Shown: piece after piece, positions 48,914 through 57,917 of the stretch
Numbering within the stretch: position 1 is the stretch's first letter
Layout of the letters: each line of letters opens with the position of its first letter
Assembly: GCF_024585165.1 (NCBI RefSeq)
Contig: NZ_CP029008.1
Span: 2,852,001 to 2,916,000, forward strand
Source of the DNA: Bradyrhizobium sp. WBOS07
GTDB lineage: Bacteria > Pseudomonadota > Alphaproteobacteria > Rhizobiales > Xanthobacteraceae
Direction of reading: 5' to 3'
Length of the DNA: 64,000 bases
Program-made: the position numbers and the translations under genes
The notes under the pieces: generated by a model
Database searches by the model: none
What the model was told of the DNA's origin: nothing
What the model saw: only the letters and a program-made list of their open reading frames with translations

Positions 48914-49861
48914 CTATCGTCCGCGCCCGCGCTCCAGGGTTTGCGACGGCGTCTCACCGAACTGGTCGCGGTAACTCCGGGAGAAGTCGCTGAGATGCCA
49001 GAAGCCGAAGGCGAGCGCCACGGCCTTGACGCTGTCGGCGCCGGCGAGCAGCCGCCGGCGCACAAGCCACAACCGGCGCAGGCGCAAGTAACGGTGCAAG
49101 CTCATGCCGCGATAGCGGCGGACGATGTCGTGCATGGTGCGGACAGACAGTCCGAGCTTGCGCGCAATCTCATCGCTGTAGATCGGCTGCGAGAGATCAT
49201 CGGACAGAAGCGTGCTGATCTGCCGGAATATCCTGAAGTTTCGCTCGTCATTGGGACGCAGGGTCCAGCGGACCGAAACGACGTCCTCCAGCGCGTGGTC
49301 GACGGCTGCGAGCAGAGATTCCTTCATTGCTCTCGCCTTGAGGGTGAGATCCGCCGCCTCGATGGGCTCTGAAGCCGCGGCCATGACCTCACGTACCACA
49401 CGGCGCAACCTGCCAAGGCCGACCGCGCTCGTTTCGAAGATCTTGAAGGTCTGGGAAGCGCTTGGCCAGCCGCGGTCCGTCACCTCCGGCCTGAAGATCA
49501 TCGACGCGATTTGCCGCTGCACCTCCTCGATGATGGTGTAGGCCGCGCCGCCGCTGCCGATGACGATGGCCGGACGCGCACGCTGCGAGCCATTGAAGCG
49601 TATGGGCACGTCAAGGTCGTCCATGTTGAACCCGACCGCAGTGCAATTCTCGACGAGCTGCGCGTCGACCACGCGCGGAAATGCGGTCGTCAGATTCACG
49701 TCGCAGCCCGGCAAGGACAGAATGATCTGCTCGGCCGAAATGCTCCGGACGAAAGGCGTGAATTCTAAGTCCAGGCCGCGGATGGCATACCGAAATTCGT
49801 CGACGTCTGAAAAACGAAATATTCTGGGTGCCAACCCGGGCACGTCATCAATACTGTTCAT
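48914..49861 (-). CDS. AraC-family transcriptional regulator
   Basis: A 315-residue regulator. The C-terminal two-helix-turn-helix domain (about 215-310) has IARKLGLSVRTMHDIVRRYR, then ALAFGFWHLSDFSRSYRDQF and GETPSQTL, the usual AraC ending. The N-terminal 200 residues resemble the AraC_binding_2-type sensor of several rhizobial regulators, with no clear ligand motif. Start ATG 49861 is the first sensible one; the frame above it is not protein-like. It lies 50 bases upstream of the flavin reductase gene on the same strand and might regulate it. Confidence 0.9.
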   Translation of the reverse strand: MNSIDDVPGLAPRIFRFSDVDEFRYAIRGLDLEFTPFVRSISAEQIILSLPGCDVNLTTAFPRVVDAQLVENCTAVGFNMDDLDVPIRFNGSQRARPAIVIGSGGAAYTIIEEVQRQIASMIFRPEVTDRGWPSASQTFKIFETSAVGLGRLRRVVREVMAAASEPIEAADLTLKARAMKESLLAAVDHALEDVVSVRWTLRPNDERNFRIFRQISTLLSDDLSQPIYSDEIARKLGLSVRTMHDIVRRYRGMSLHRYLRLRRLWLVRRRLLAGADSVKAVALAFGFWHLSDFSRSYRDQFGETPSQTLERGRGR

Positions 49862-50113
49862 GGCGATACGAAACGCTGCGCCGCAATTGACGCGCGTCCG
49901 GCGGCGGTGCCGGGCTCCCTTCCCCATTGATTTTTGCGTCAGACCAAGAGAATCAATCTTAACGTGTCCTGGCCAGTTGGCGAGGGCACGATTGCAAGGA
50001 CAAGCCGAGATGCCGGATCTCGCCGAATTTCGATAGCGTTTTTCAAGAGTTCGGCGCTGCACACTACCTGAATACGCGATCCCTAAAACTCAAGTTAACG
50101 CCCTTAGGGTGCA

Positions 50114-51271
50114 ATGAGCCCTGTTGGATCGTCAAAGTTATTTCAATTCAGGCTCCCTGCCATGATGGCAAATTCGCCTGCGGATATTTTGGTTGAGTTG
50201 GAAGATGCAGTCGCAACGTGTCCGCTGGACCGTTGCGCCCGGATCCTCGAAGGCATTTTGCAGTTGCTCACTGGGAGCTGCGACCGGTCTCAGGAATTGC
50301 TTGCCAATGTGGTCGACGGCGTCCTGCTGCGGTTGACGGAGCGGGTCGAGGCCGGCGCATTGGTTCGGCTCGGCGGGGCGCTTGCCGAGCTCAAGGTGGC
50401 TCCGCCGCAGACCTCGCGACGCCTTGCCTCACACGACGATCCCGACGTGGCCTGCCCCGTTCTGCTCAAATCGCAGGCGCTGTCCACGTCCGATCTCGAA
50501 ACGATCGCGATTTCGAGCGGCGAACGGCAGCAACTCGCGATCGCCGCCCGCGCATTCGTCGAGCCGCCATTGACCGAGACGCTCATCGGGCGCGGCGGCC
50601 GCGCCGTCCACCTTGCGCTGATCAGCAATGCAGGGGCACGGCTCTCCGATGCCGCCTACGTCGCAATCGTCGAAAAGTGCGTGAGCGATGACGAGCTGAC
50701 GAAGGCACTGGCGCTCAGACCGGGCACGCCCGATGCGGTGCTGCGGAAGTTGCTATCGGCCTCACCGAATCCCAACGTCCGCGCGGACCCGAAGGCTCCC
50801 TCCGTCTCGCCTCCTCGAGCGGCGACGCCGACGGTGCCCAAGCTGCCCAACGCGACCGCCTATGCAAGCGCGCGGCCGGAGATCGTTGCGCTCAACCACA
50901 TCGGCAAGCTCAACGATTCCACGGTGAACCGCTTCGCGATCCGCGGCGAGACGGCCAATCTGTTCACGGCCTTGTCGCTGCTTTCGGGGGCTCCCATCGA
51001 GATTGTCGAGCACGTCATGACCGACGACGATTGCGAGGGCCTCGTCATGGCCTGCCGGGCTTCGCGGCTGAACTGGCAGACCACGCTTGCCATCCTGAGC
51101 AACCGCAACGGCATCAGGCTTTCCTTTGCCGAGCGTGAACGCGCGCAACACCTTTTCGAGACACTGCTTCTGTCCACCAGCCAGTGGACGGTGCGATGGG
51201 GGGAAATCGCCGCCAATGCCCAGGGCAATGGTTGCGGAAAACATGGCGCAAGAGCGGGGGTTAGCCGATGA
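50114..51271 (+). CDS. DUF2336 protein
   Basis: A 385-residue helical-repeat protein matching the alphaproteobacterial DUF2336 family. It opens ADILVELEDAVATCPLDRCA, contains CDRSQELLANVVDGVLLRLT and DDPDVACPVLLKSQALSTSD, and has an Ala/Pro linker near 230-255. HIGKLNDSTVNRFAIRGETA follows. It has HEAT-like or ARM-like repeats and is probably cytoplasmic. Function unknown; members often occur near c-di-GMP and cell-cycle genes, as here. ATG 50114 has a better ribosome site (AGGG) than ATG 50162, but the conserved region begins only after the latter. It overlaps the PilZ gene by four bases. Confidence 0.85.
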   Translation: MSPVGSSKLFQFRLPAMMANSPADILVELEDAVATCPLDRCARILEGILQLLTGSCDRSQELLANVVDGVLLRLTERVEAGALVRLGGALAELKVAPPQTSRRLASHDDPDVACPVLLKSQALSTSDLETIAISSGERQQLAIAARAFVEPPLTETLIGRGGRAVHLALISNAGARLSDAAYVAIVEKCVSDDELTKALALRPGTPDAVLRKLLSASPNPNVRADPKAPSVSPPRAATPTVPKLPNATAYASARPEIVALNHIGKLNDSTVNRFAIRGETANLFTALSLLSGAPIEIVEHVMTDDDCEGLVMACRASRLNWQTTLAILSNRNGIRLSFAERERAQHLFETLLLSTSQWTVRWGEIAANAQGNGCGKHGARAGVSR

Positions 51272-51600
51272 AATTCGACGGCCGCAAGGCAGCGCGGGTG
51301 CGGATGGACCACAGGCAGCCGATCAATCTGATGGGCTCCGACGGCACATGGCGGCGCAGCTGCGTTCTGCTCGACGTGTCTCAGACAGGCGCAAAGGTCG
51401 AGGTCGAGGGCACGCTGGACGTCCTTCAGGCCAAGGAATTCTTCATGCTGCTGTCATCGACCGGGCTCGCCTATCGGCGCTGCGAGCTGGTCTGGATCGA
51501 TGGCACCACAGCCGGCATTCACTTCGTGACTGCGGACGGCAAGAAGAAGCAGGCGAGCGCACCGTCGGCCGCTCCGCAGACCATGGTGCGGAGCAAATAG
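51268..51600 (+). CDS. PilZ-domain c-di-GMP receptor protein
   Basis: A 110-residue protein with one PilZ domain. The c-di-GMP-binding pattern is visible: RKAAR at residues 6-10 (R6xxxR10) and DVSQTG at 36-41 (D36xS38xxG41). It probably binds cyclic di-GMP and transmits the signal to an unknown partner, perhaps the DUF2336 protein. Start ATG overlaps the preceding stop (ATGA, 51268-51271), indicating translational coupling. The next gene downstream encodes an HD-GYP phosphodiesterase, which would degrade the same messenger. Confidence 0.92.
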   Translation: MKFDGRKAARVRMDHRQPINLMGSDGTWRRSCVLLDVSQTGAKVEVEGTLDVLQAKEFFMLLSSTGLAYRRCELVWIDGTTAGIHFVTADGKKKQASAPSAAPQTMVRSK

Positions 51601-51649
51601 GCAGAGCATTCAACCCACAGCGTAATCCGCGACAGTCCAGGTCTAAGCC

Positions 51650-52759
51650 GTGCAGAACGCGCGAACCATCCTCAGCCCCGCTGACAGAGACCGCACCCGC
51701 GAGAAGGAAGCGGCCCGCCCGTTCGTGCACGTGCTGGCCGACAGATCCGAGAAGCTGGCGGGCGTCTGCGCGATGCTCGAGGAGCGTTTCGCCGTCGCCG
51801 GCGAACGGCTGGATGCCGAAGCCAAGCTCTCGCAGGTGCCTTCCGCCATCGTCATCCGCGCGGACCTGCGCGACATCGACAACATCGCGGCCATCAAGAA
51901 ACGGGCTGGCAAGCTCGCCAAGGCGACGAAGCGGATATTTATCATCGAGCACAGCTCTCACGTCGGCATCTCGCAAGCCTACGCGCTCGGGGCGACGCTC
52001 GTCCTGTCCGGTCCGATCAACCGGCCCAGACTGCTGGCGGCCCTGTCTGATCCGGCGGATCGCTCGTCGAGCGAGACCGCACAGTCCGATACCGCGGTCG
52101 AGGCCGCGGCAACCGCGATTGCCTCGATGTTCACTGCGGTCACCCTTGACCAGCCCCTCGACATCGACGGCACCAAGGAGGCCGGCCGCCAGATAGCCGA
52201 TCGCATCACCGAGCGAGGCCTGTCGGAATGGCTGACGACGGTACGGCGACACCACGAAGGAACCTACCAGCATTGCCTGCTCGTGACCGGCGTCGCCATC
52301 GACTTCGGCCTGAGCCTCGGTGTCGGTCAAGCCGATCTGGAGCGCCTCTACTCGGCAGCCATGTTCCACGACATCGGCAAGGCACAGATCCCGCTTGCCA
52401 TTCTCGACAAGCCGGGCCGTCTCGATGCGGAGGAACGGGCCCTGATCGAAACCCATCCGGCCGCGGGCTACGCGTTTCTGAAGGGGCACGACAAGATTTC
52501 ACCGGAAATTCTCGATGCCGTTCGCCATCATCACGAGTACCTCGACGGCAGCGGCTATCCCGATGCGCTCTGCGCCGAGAGCATCGGCGACATCGTACGA
52601 ATTCTGACCATCTCGGACATCTTCGCGGCGCTGATCGAGCACCGGCACTACAAGCCGACCATGCCCCGCGCGGAGGCCTACAACGTCTTGTGCGGAATGA
52701 ATGGGAAGCTGGAAAAGGCTCTGGTCCACTCGTTCAAGCAGGTCGCACTCACGCGGTGA
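51650..52759 (+). CDS. HD-GYP domain protein (probable c-di-GMP phosphodiesterase)
   Basis: A 369-residue protein. The N-terminal 130 residues are a receiver-like fold without a clear phospho-acceptor (AIVIRADLRDIDN, then the Lys-like KRIFIIEHSSH). The C-terminal part (about 190-350) is an HD-GYP domain: metal-binding HD in AAMFHDIGKAQIPLAIL and the second motif HHHEYLDGSGYPDAL. It should hydrolyse c-di-GMP. The GTG start at 51650 has a weak ribosome site. It is 49 bases after the PilZ gene in the same direction, so DUF2336, PilZ and HD-GYP may form one unit. Confidence 0.92.
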   Translation: MQNARTILSPADRDRTREKEAARPFVHVLADRSEKLAGVCAMLEERFAVAGERLDAEAKLSQVPSAIVIRADLRDIDNIAAIKKRAGKLAKATKRIFIIEHSSHVGISQAYALGATLVLSGPINRPRLLAALSDPADRSSSETAQSDTAVEAAATAIASMFTAVTLDQPLDIDGTKEAGRQIADRITERGLSEWLTTVRRHHEGTYQHCLLVTGVAIDFGLSLGVGQADLERLYSAAMFHDIGKAQIPLAILDKPGRLDAEERALIETHPAAGYAFLKGHDKISPEILDAVRHHHEYLDGSGYPDALCAESIGDIVRILTISDIFAALIEHRHYKPTMPRAEAYNVLCGMNGKLEKALVHSFKQVALTR

Positions 52760-52785
52760 GCGCGACGACCCGTCTCGAACGCACC

Positions 52786-52989
52786 CTAATGGGTCGCACG
52801 ATAGCTGGCGCGGCGCGGGATGGACCGGCACGCCAGACCATCGGCCAGCAGCTTCATGTCCTCGTGCCGGCCGCTCCGAATCAGCCGACCGAACTCTTCG
52901 GGTGTGAAAGGAAGACTTGGATCTTCATCGATCGGGCGCCGCAATCGCGGGCCGAAGAAACGCCGAACCAGGCTAGCCAGCCGCCGCAT
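52786..52989 (-). CDS. Possible small basic protein, 67 residues
   Basis: A short frame with protein-like composition: MRRLASLVRRFFGPRLRRPI followed by DEDPSLPFTPEEFGRLIRSG and a polar tail. The basic amphipathic N terminus could bind membrane or nucleic acid. There is no homologue I can name. It lies in the 360-base gap between the HD-GYP and nitroreductase genes, on the strand of the latter; the rest of the gap shows nothing else. Confidence 0.4.
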   Translation of the reverse strand: MRRLASLVRRFFGPRLRRPIDEDPSLPFTPEEFGRLIRSGRHEDMKLLADGLACRSIPRRASYRATH

Positions 52990-53120
52990 GTCAATTCCCT
53001 CGCGCCAGCAACAAACCTCTCACCGGACATATTGTTCCTCCCGCACCTTCGAGATTGCAAGAGGCCGCTTGGGGCTCCGCACCAAAAATTTCGCGAGAGA
53101 ATAATCTCCTCTCGCACACG

Positions 53121-53798
53121 CTAGTCGGCAAAACCAACGTAGCGTACAAACTCCTGATTGTGCTCGCGATCCGAACGCACCGCGTTTGCGGCAAAGCCGT
53201 CGTCCGGATAGCCCATCGCGACGCATGTCATGATGACCTCGTCCTCCGGAATCTTCGCCACCTCGCGCACGATGTCGGAGCGCATGATGCCCTGCCCGTT
53301 GATCACCGAGCCGAGGCCGCGGTCCCACGCCGCGAGCACGATGCCGTAGCAGAGCGCGCCGAGATCGAAATGGCAGACCGCGCCGGGATCGAGCACGCGG
53401 TCGTAGGTCAGGACCAGCGAGACCGGCGCGTCGAACTGGCGGAAACCGCGCAGCACCCAGTCCTGCCGCATCGGCTTGTCGTCGCGCGCGATCCCCATCG
53501 CGCCGAACAGCTTCTTGGCGATGTCGACCTGGCGCGTGCGGTGCACGCCCTGATACTCGCCGTGGCTGACGATGTCGCGCTTGACCTTGGCGCCGCCGAC
53601 CATCTCCTCCATGTTGCGGCGGCGCACCTCTTCGAGCGGGCTGCCTGTGAGCACGTGGACATGCCAGGGCTGGGTGTTCATCGACGACGGCGCGCGCTTG
53701 GCGCTCTCGATGATCGCCTCGATCACCGCGCGCGGCACCGGCTCGTTCTTGAAGCCACGCACGCTGCGGCGCGACTGGACCAGCGTTTCGAATTCCAC
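53121..53798 (-). CDS. Nitroreductase-family flavoprotein
   Basis: A 225-residue FMN oxidoreductase of the classical size. The FMN motif RRSVRGFKNEPVP is near the start, AKRAPSSMNTQPWHVHVLTG is in the substrate pocket region, and DLGALCYGIVLAAWDRGLGS leads to the C-terminal cofactor region. ATG 53798 is the natural start. Substrate unknown; nitroaromatics and quinones are common in the family. The other nitroreductase-like gene at 11566 belongs to a different, longer subgroup. Divergent from the esterase gene across about 130 bases. Confidence 0.92.
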   Translation of the reverse strand: MEFETLVQSRRSVRGFKNEPVPRAVIEAIIESAKRAPSSMNTQPWHVHVLTGSPLEEVRRRNMEEMVGGAKVKRDIVSHGEYQGVHRTRQVDIAKKLFGAMGIARDDKPMRQDWVLRGFRQFDAPVSLVLTYDRVLDPGAVCHFDLGALCYGIVLAAWDRGLGSVINGQGIMRSDIVREVAKIPEDEVIMTCVAMGYPDDGFAANAVRSDREHNQEFVRYVGFAD

Positions 53799-53928
53799 CT
53801 CTCAGAACCTCCCTGCCCGTTCATCCGCCGGCGTGACGACACGAGGCCGGTTGCCGATGCGGCGCGCAAAATCTATGCTAACCCGCAAGCAAGACCAAGA
53901 ACCCTGCAAGAAGCTTGGAGGAGCCGCC

Positions 53929-54891
53929 ATGGCCGCGCCACTCGATCCCGTCATCGCCGAGATCATCCCGCTCATGCCGATGCGCGATCCCACGGTCATG
54001 ACGCCACAGAGCGCCCGCGATTCCTTGCGTGCACTGGCTGCCTCACGCGCGGCCATCCCGCCGCCGCCCGTCGATAGCATCGAGAATATCAAGGTCGAAG
54101 GCGGCGCCGGCCCGCTTCCCGCGCGGGTCTACCGGGTCGGCACCACGCCGGCGCCGACCGTGGTGTTCTTCCATGGCGGCGGCTGGGTCGCGGGCGACCT
54201 CGAGACCCACGACCGGCAGGCGCGCAACCTTGCGATCGAGACCGGCGCCGTCGTTGTCTCCGTCGACTATCGGCGTCCGCCGGAAACGCGTTTTCCTGGC
54301 GCGTTCGAGGACGCCTATGCCGCAGTGAGCGACATCTTCAACCGCGTCGCGGAATTTGGCGGCGACGCGCAACGCCTCGGCGTTGCCGGCGACAGCGCCG
54401 GCGGCAATCTCGCCGCGACCACCGCGATCGCCTGCCGCAACGCCGGCATCAAGCTCGCCGCGCAATTACTGGTTTATCCCGTGACCGACGTCCTCGGCGC
54501 TTACGCCGACGCGCGCGAGAATGCGCGCTATCCCTCGCGCGCCGAGAATGCCGAGGGTTACTTCCTGACGCGTGCCACGATGGAATGGTTTTGCGGCCAT
54601 TATCTCGCCGATCCCGGCCATGCTTCCGACTGGCGTGTCTCGCCGCTGCGCGCAACGTCCCTCGCCGGTGTCGCACCTGCGGTCGTGACCACCGCCTGGT
54701 TCGATCCCCTGCGCGACGAGGGCACAGCCTATGCGCGGGCGCTGGAGGCGGCCGGCGTGCGGGTCAAGCACCATGAGGGCCCCGGACTGATCCACGGCTA
54801 TTTCGGCATGGGCGACGCCTCCGACGCCGCACGCGCCGAGGCACAAGCCGCCCGGGCCGACTTCAAGGCGCTGCTGATGCGTGGCGCGTAG
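53929..54891 (+). CDS. Alpha/beta hydrolase of the HSL (hormone-sensitive lipase-like) family
   Basis: A 320-residue carboxylesterase. The oxyanion motif HGGG is at residues 82-85, nucleophile Ser156 is in GDSAGGN, Asp259 is in AWFDPLRDEG, and His289 is in LIHGYFGM. These make a complete triad. The N-terminal cap helices are present. Substrates are likely short-chain esters. The ATG at 53929 follows GGAGGAGCC. It is divergent from the nitroreductase gene and convergent with the cupin gene. Confidence 0.93.
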   Translation: MAAPLDPVIAEIIPLMPMRDPTVMTPQSARDSLRALAASRAAIPPPPVDSIENIKVEGGAGPLPARVYRVGTTPAPTVVFFHGGGWVAGDLETHDRQARNLAIETGAVVVSVDYRRPPETRFPGAFEDAYAAVSDIFNRVAEFGGDAQRLGVAGDSAGGNLAATTAIACRNAGIKLAAQLLVYPVTDVLGAYADARENARYPSRAENAEGYFLTRATMEWFCGHYLADPGHASDWRVSPLRATSLAGVAPAVVTTAWFDPLRDEGTAYARALEAAGVRVKHHEGPGLIHGYFGMGDASDAARAEAQAARADFKALLMRGA

Positions 54892-54897
54892 GATGCG

Positions 54898-55362
54898 TCA
54901 GGCGCTCCGCGCTCGCTGCGCGCCGGTGTGCCCCCAGGTCTCGTCCCAATCCTGACCGGCGGCGTCGACGACGCGGCCATCGGCTTCGAAGAACTTGTTC
55001 GGCACCTGGAAGATCGCAAGGATCAGGGCCCCGTCCGGACACCACGCGGCATGGCGGCTGCCCGCCTCGCGCCAGATGAACTCACCGGCCTTGCAGGCGA
55101 TGCCCTGGGCCGGCCCCTCCTTGTCGACCAGCGCACCCTCGATCACCCAGCTCTGCTCGATACCGACGTGCTCGTGGTCGGGCAGCACCGATCCCGGCGC
55201 AAACCGCATCAAGGCGGTCATCAGGCCCGTGCGCCGGTCGAACAGCAGCGTCTTGGCCTCGCAGCCCGGAAAACGGGTTTTCTGCCATTCCATGTCTTGA
55301 GGCCGAACCAGGTGAGAATGCTGGTCGGCGGCTTCCTGGTGTTTCGGGATCACGGCGTCCAT
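54898..55362 (-). CDS. Cupin-domain protein (ChrR-like)
   Basis: A 154-residue protein with a single cupin. The first motif is at about 58-75: MRFAPGSVLPDHEHVGIEQS with its metal-ligand His and Glu, then WVIEGALVDKEGPAQGI. The second is GEFIWREAGSRHAAWCPDG. The sequence resembles the C-terminal cupin of ChrR-type anti-sigma factors and stand-alone DUF-type cupins that bind metal. No sigma factor is nearby. The ATG at 55362 is preferred over the GTG one codon earlier. Confidence 0.87.
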   Translation of the reverse strand: MDAVIPKHQEAADQHSHLVRPQDMEWQKTRFPGCEAKTLLFDRRTGLMTALMRFAPGSVLPDHEHVGIEQSWVIEGALVDKEGPAQGIACKAGEFIWREAGSRHAAWCPDGALILAIFQVPNKFFEADGRVVDAAGQDWDETWGHTGAQRARSA

Positions 55363-55522
55363 CACGATGCTCCATCCAGCTCGGCTGACCCAGCCTAGCA
55401 GGATTGGCCGCCGGGGTCAGCGAGCGGTGCAACAGACCAGGCAACAGGGCCGTCATCCAGCTTGATTGCGCCACGATTCCCGGCTCCAATCCCGACGCCA
55501 TTTCTGGCTGACGGAGACACCC

Positions 55523-55771
55523 ATGATGAAGCGGATTTTCCTCGCTGCGATCGTTGCCACCTTTGCAGCAGGCTCGGCCTTTGCGCAAGAAACCTGCGAG
55601 AGCAAGGCGGTCGGCAAGGACGGCAAGCCGCTGGCCGGCGCCGCCAAGACCTCGTTCCTGAAGAAATGCAAGGCCGATGCCTGCGCGCCCAAGGCCGTCA
55701 GCGCCGACGGCAAGCCGCTCGCCGGCGCCGCCAAGAACAGCTTCATGAAGAAGTGCGAGACCGGCGCCTGA
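55523..55771 (+). CDS. psiF: PsiF-repeat exported protein
   Basis: An 82-residue periplasmic protein. Signal peptide MMKRIFLAAIVATFAAGSAF (cleavage at AFAQ), then two copies of the PsiF repeat. The first is KAVGKDGKPLAGAAKTSFLK and the second KAVSADGKPLAGAAKNSFMK, each ending in a Lys-Lys/Lys-Cys motif. PsiF was found as a phosphate-starvation-inducible protein in E. coli; its biochemical role is unknown. I see no convincing Pho box upstream. The double ATG at 55523/55526 follows GGAG. Confidence 0.9.
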   Translation: MMKRIFLAAIVATFAAGSAFAQETCESKAVGKDGKPLAGAAKTSFLKKCKADACAPKAVSADGKPLAGAAKNSFMKKCETGA

Positions 55772-55817
55772 TCGCAGCGCATTCGCTGCTTTTTGGCGAG
55801 TAATCGCTCTCCGCACT

Positions 55818-55903
55818 CGTCATGCCCGGGCTTGTCCCGTGCATCCACGTTCTTCGTGCAGCGCTGGAGATCGTGGATGGCCGGGACAAGCCCGGCCATG
55901 ACG
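55818..55903. repeat. Intergenic palindrome, CGTCATGCCCGGGCTTG family
   Basis: Left arm CGTCATGCCCGGGCTTGTCC and right arm GGACAAGCCCGGCCATGACG are inverted copies around a loop that itself contains GCATCCACG mirrored by TCGTGGATGGC. It lies between two convergent genes and could also work as a terminator for both. Confidence 0.8.
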
Positions 55904-55910
55904 GCGGACT

Positions 55911-56786
55911 TCACGCCCGCCTGAACCGATAATCGAACGCATCGCCCAGCGGCCTGATCCATCCCACCGTCGGTGCCGGAAAATGGACCGGCAGGATCAG
56001 CGTGTCGGTGTCGGCAACGGACGCGAAAAACTTGCGCCGCGACAGTGCCGATTGCTTCGGATCCCAGTCGGGTCGCGCCGACCAGTCCGGCTCGCGGCAC
56101 TGGATCTGGTGATGCATGAGGTCGCCCGCGACCACGGCGCGCTGCCCCTTCGAAAAAATGTTCACGCAGCAATGGCAGGGCGAATGCCCCGGCGTCGGCG
56201 TCAGCGTCACGGTGTCGTCGAGCGCGTAGTCATCGTCGACGAGCAGCGCCTGCCCCGCCTCGACGATCGGCAGGCAATTGTCGCGGAAGACCGTGCCCGG
56301 CGGATTATTGCCCTTGGCATGCTCGGCCTCCCAGGCCGCGTATTCCCCCTTGTGGAAGACGTACTTCGCGTTCGGAAACGTCGGCACCCAGCGGCCGTCG
56401 CGCAAGGTCGTGTTCCAGCCGGTGTGGTCGATATGCAAATGCGTGCAGAACACGTAGTCGATCTGCTCGAAGGAGATGCCGAGCGCGAGCAATTCGTTGC
56501 GCCAGCGCTCCTTGCCGGGAAAATCGAACGGCGGCGGATGACCCTTGTCCTCGCCGGTGCAGGTGTCGACGAGAATGGTGTAGCGCGGCGTTCGCACCAC
56601 GAAGGTCTGATAGGTGATCACCATCATGCCGCGCGCGGCGTCGAACACCTCCGGCTCCATCGTCGGCAGATGGCGCTTGAACACGCCCTCGTCATAGGCC
56701 GGGAAGAAATCCTGCGGCCGCCGCCACGGCCCCTCCCGCTCGATCACCGCATCGATGGTGATGTCCCCGATCCTGAGTTGCCGCAT
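55911..56786 (-). CDS. Metallo-beta-lactamase fold hydrolase
   Basis: A 291-residue enzyme of the MBL superfamily. The zinc site THLHIDHTGW gives His116, His118, Asp120 and His121. Further ligand candidates are in LTPTPGHSPCHCCV and in VVAGDLMHHQIQ (Asp), with the last His in LPVHFPAPTVGW. It is of the AHL-lactonase-like/class B hydrolase group found widely in rhizobia; the true substrate (lactone, thioester or other) is not known. The ATG at 56786 follows GAGGGGAG upstream. Divergent from the GDPD gene. Confidence 0.92.
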   Translation of the reverse strand: MRQLRIGDITIDAVIEREGPWRRPQDFFPAYDEGVFKRHLPTMEPEVFDAARGMMVITYQTFVVRTPRYTILVDTCTGEDKGHPPPFDFPGKERWRNELLALGISFEQIDYVFCTHLHIDHTGWNTTLRDGRWVPTFPNAKYVFHKGEYAAWEAEHAKGNNPPGTVFRDNCLPIVEAGQALLVDDDYALDDTVTLTPTPGHSPCHCCVNIFSKGQRAVVAGDLMHHQIQCREPDWSARPDWDPKQSALSRRKFFASVADTDTLILPVHFPAPTVGWIRPLGDAFDYRFRRA

Positions 56787-56933
56787 CGCTGTTTCGCTCC
56801 CCTCTTTGAGGGAAGCGTAGCGGCCGGCATGGGACCATTCAAGCCGTGCAATCCGCACCGCGCTCCTGCGCGACGATTGCCGCAAATCAACCTCAAACTC
56901 GGTCGACGGTGATCGCGAAATTGGAAAGATCGC

Positions 56934-57917
56934 GTGGGAAGAAAACCCAAATTCGCCGCGCTGGCCCTGATTGCCGTCGCGGCTGGTGTCTACGTCAACA
57001 ACACCAGTCTTCTGACGCCGCATCCCGGCGGCAAGCCGGTCCTGCTCGCCCATCGCGGCATGGCGCAACGCTTCGATGAGCGCGGTGTGAAGAGCGACAC
57101 CTGCACCGCCACACGGATGTTGTCGCCGACGCACGATTACCTGGAGAACACCCTACCCTCGATGCGTGCGAGCTTCGAGGCCGGCGCCGATATCGTCGAG
57201 CTCGACGTGCACCCGACGACCGATGGCCAGTTCGCCGTATTCCACGACTGGACGATCGACTGCCGCACCGACGGCCGGGGTGTCACGCGCGAGCAGAGCA
57301 TGGCGAAGCTGAAAATGCTCGACATCGGCTACGGCTACACCGCCGACGGCGGCAAGACCTTCCCGTTTCGCGGCAAGGGAATCGGGATGATGCCGACGCT
57401 GCCGGAGGTGCTTGCGACCTTCCCTGACAAGGGACTGCTTATCAATGTGAAGAGCCGTGACGCGAGCGAAGGCGAGAAACTCGCCGCCGCGCTGAACGCG
57501 CTGCCGACCGAGCGACGGCGGACCATCATGGTCTATGGCGGTGACGAGCCGATCGACATGATCCGTCGCCTGACCCCTGACGTCCGTACCATTTCGCGCG
57601 CGGCGATCCGAAGCTGCCTGATCCGCTATATCGCCTATGGCTGGACCGGTCTCGTCCCGCCGGCCTGCCGCAACGCGATGGTGCTGGTCCCTGTCAACGT
57701 CGCGCCCTGGCTATGGGGCTGGCCCAACCGCTTCCTCAATCGGATGACCGATGCTGGCAGCGCGGTCTTCGTGCTCGGCCCCTACAGCGGCGGTGAATTC
57801 TCCACCGGCGTCGATACGCCCGAATTGTTCGCCCGGCTGCCGCAAGGCTATTCCGGCGGCATCTGGACCAACGAGATCGAGACCGTCGCCAGGATCGCGG
57901 GCAAGAGCAATGACTAG
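56934..57917 (+). CDS. Glycerophosphodiester phosphodiesterase family protein
   Basis: A 327-residue protein with an N-terminal membrane anchor or signal (about 6-22) and a GDPD TIM barrel. Visible catalytic residues are His40 and Arg41 (LLAHRGM), Glu71-Asn72-Thr73 (LENT), Glu89 and Asp91 (VELDVH), and the second His in FHDWTIDCRTDG. It would cleave glycerophosphodiesters from lipid turnover at the periplasmic face. GTG 56934 is the chosen start. The last four bases overlap the 3' end of the ABC-F gene on the opposite strand. Confidence 0.9.
   Translation: MGRKPKFAALALIAVAAGVYVNNTSLLTPHPGGKPVLLAHRGMAQRFDERGVKSDTCTATRMLSPTHDYLENTLPSMRASFEAGADIVELDVHPTTDGQFAVFHDWTIDCRTDGRGVTREQSMAKLKMLDIGYGYTADGGKTFPFRGKGIGMMPTLPEVLATFPDKGLLINVKSRDASEGEKLAAALNALPTERRRTIMVYGGDEPIDMIRRLTPDVRTISRAAIRSCLIRYIAYGWTGLVPPACRNAMVLVPVNVAPWLWGWPNRFLNRMTDAGSAVFVLGPYSGGEFSTGVDTPELFARLPQGYSGGIWTNEIETVARIAGKSND

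Noticed and set aside
55818..55903. Insertion sequence or MITE with cargo
   Set aside because: Inverted arms exist, but there is no transposase frame and no clear target-site duplication could be recognised by eye.
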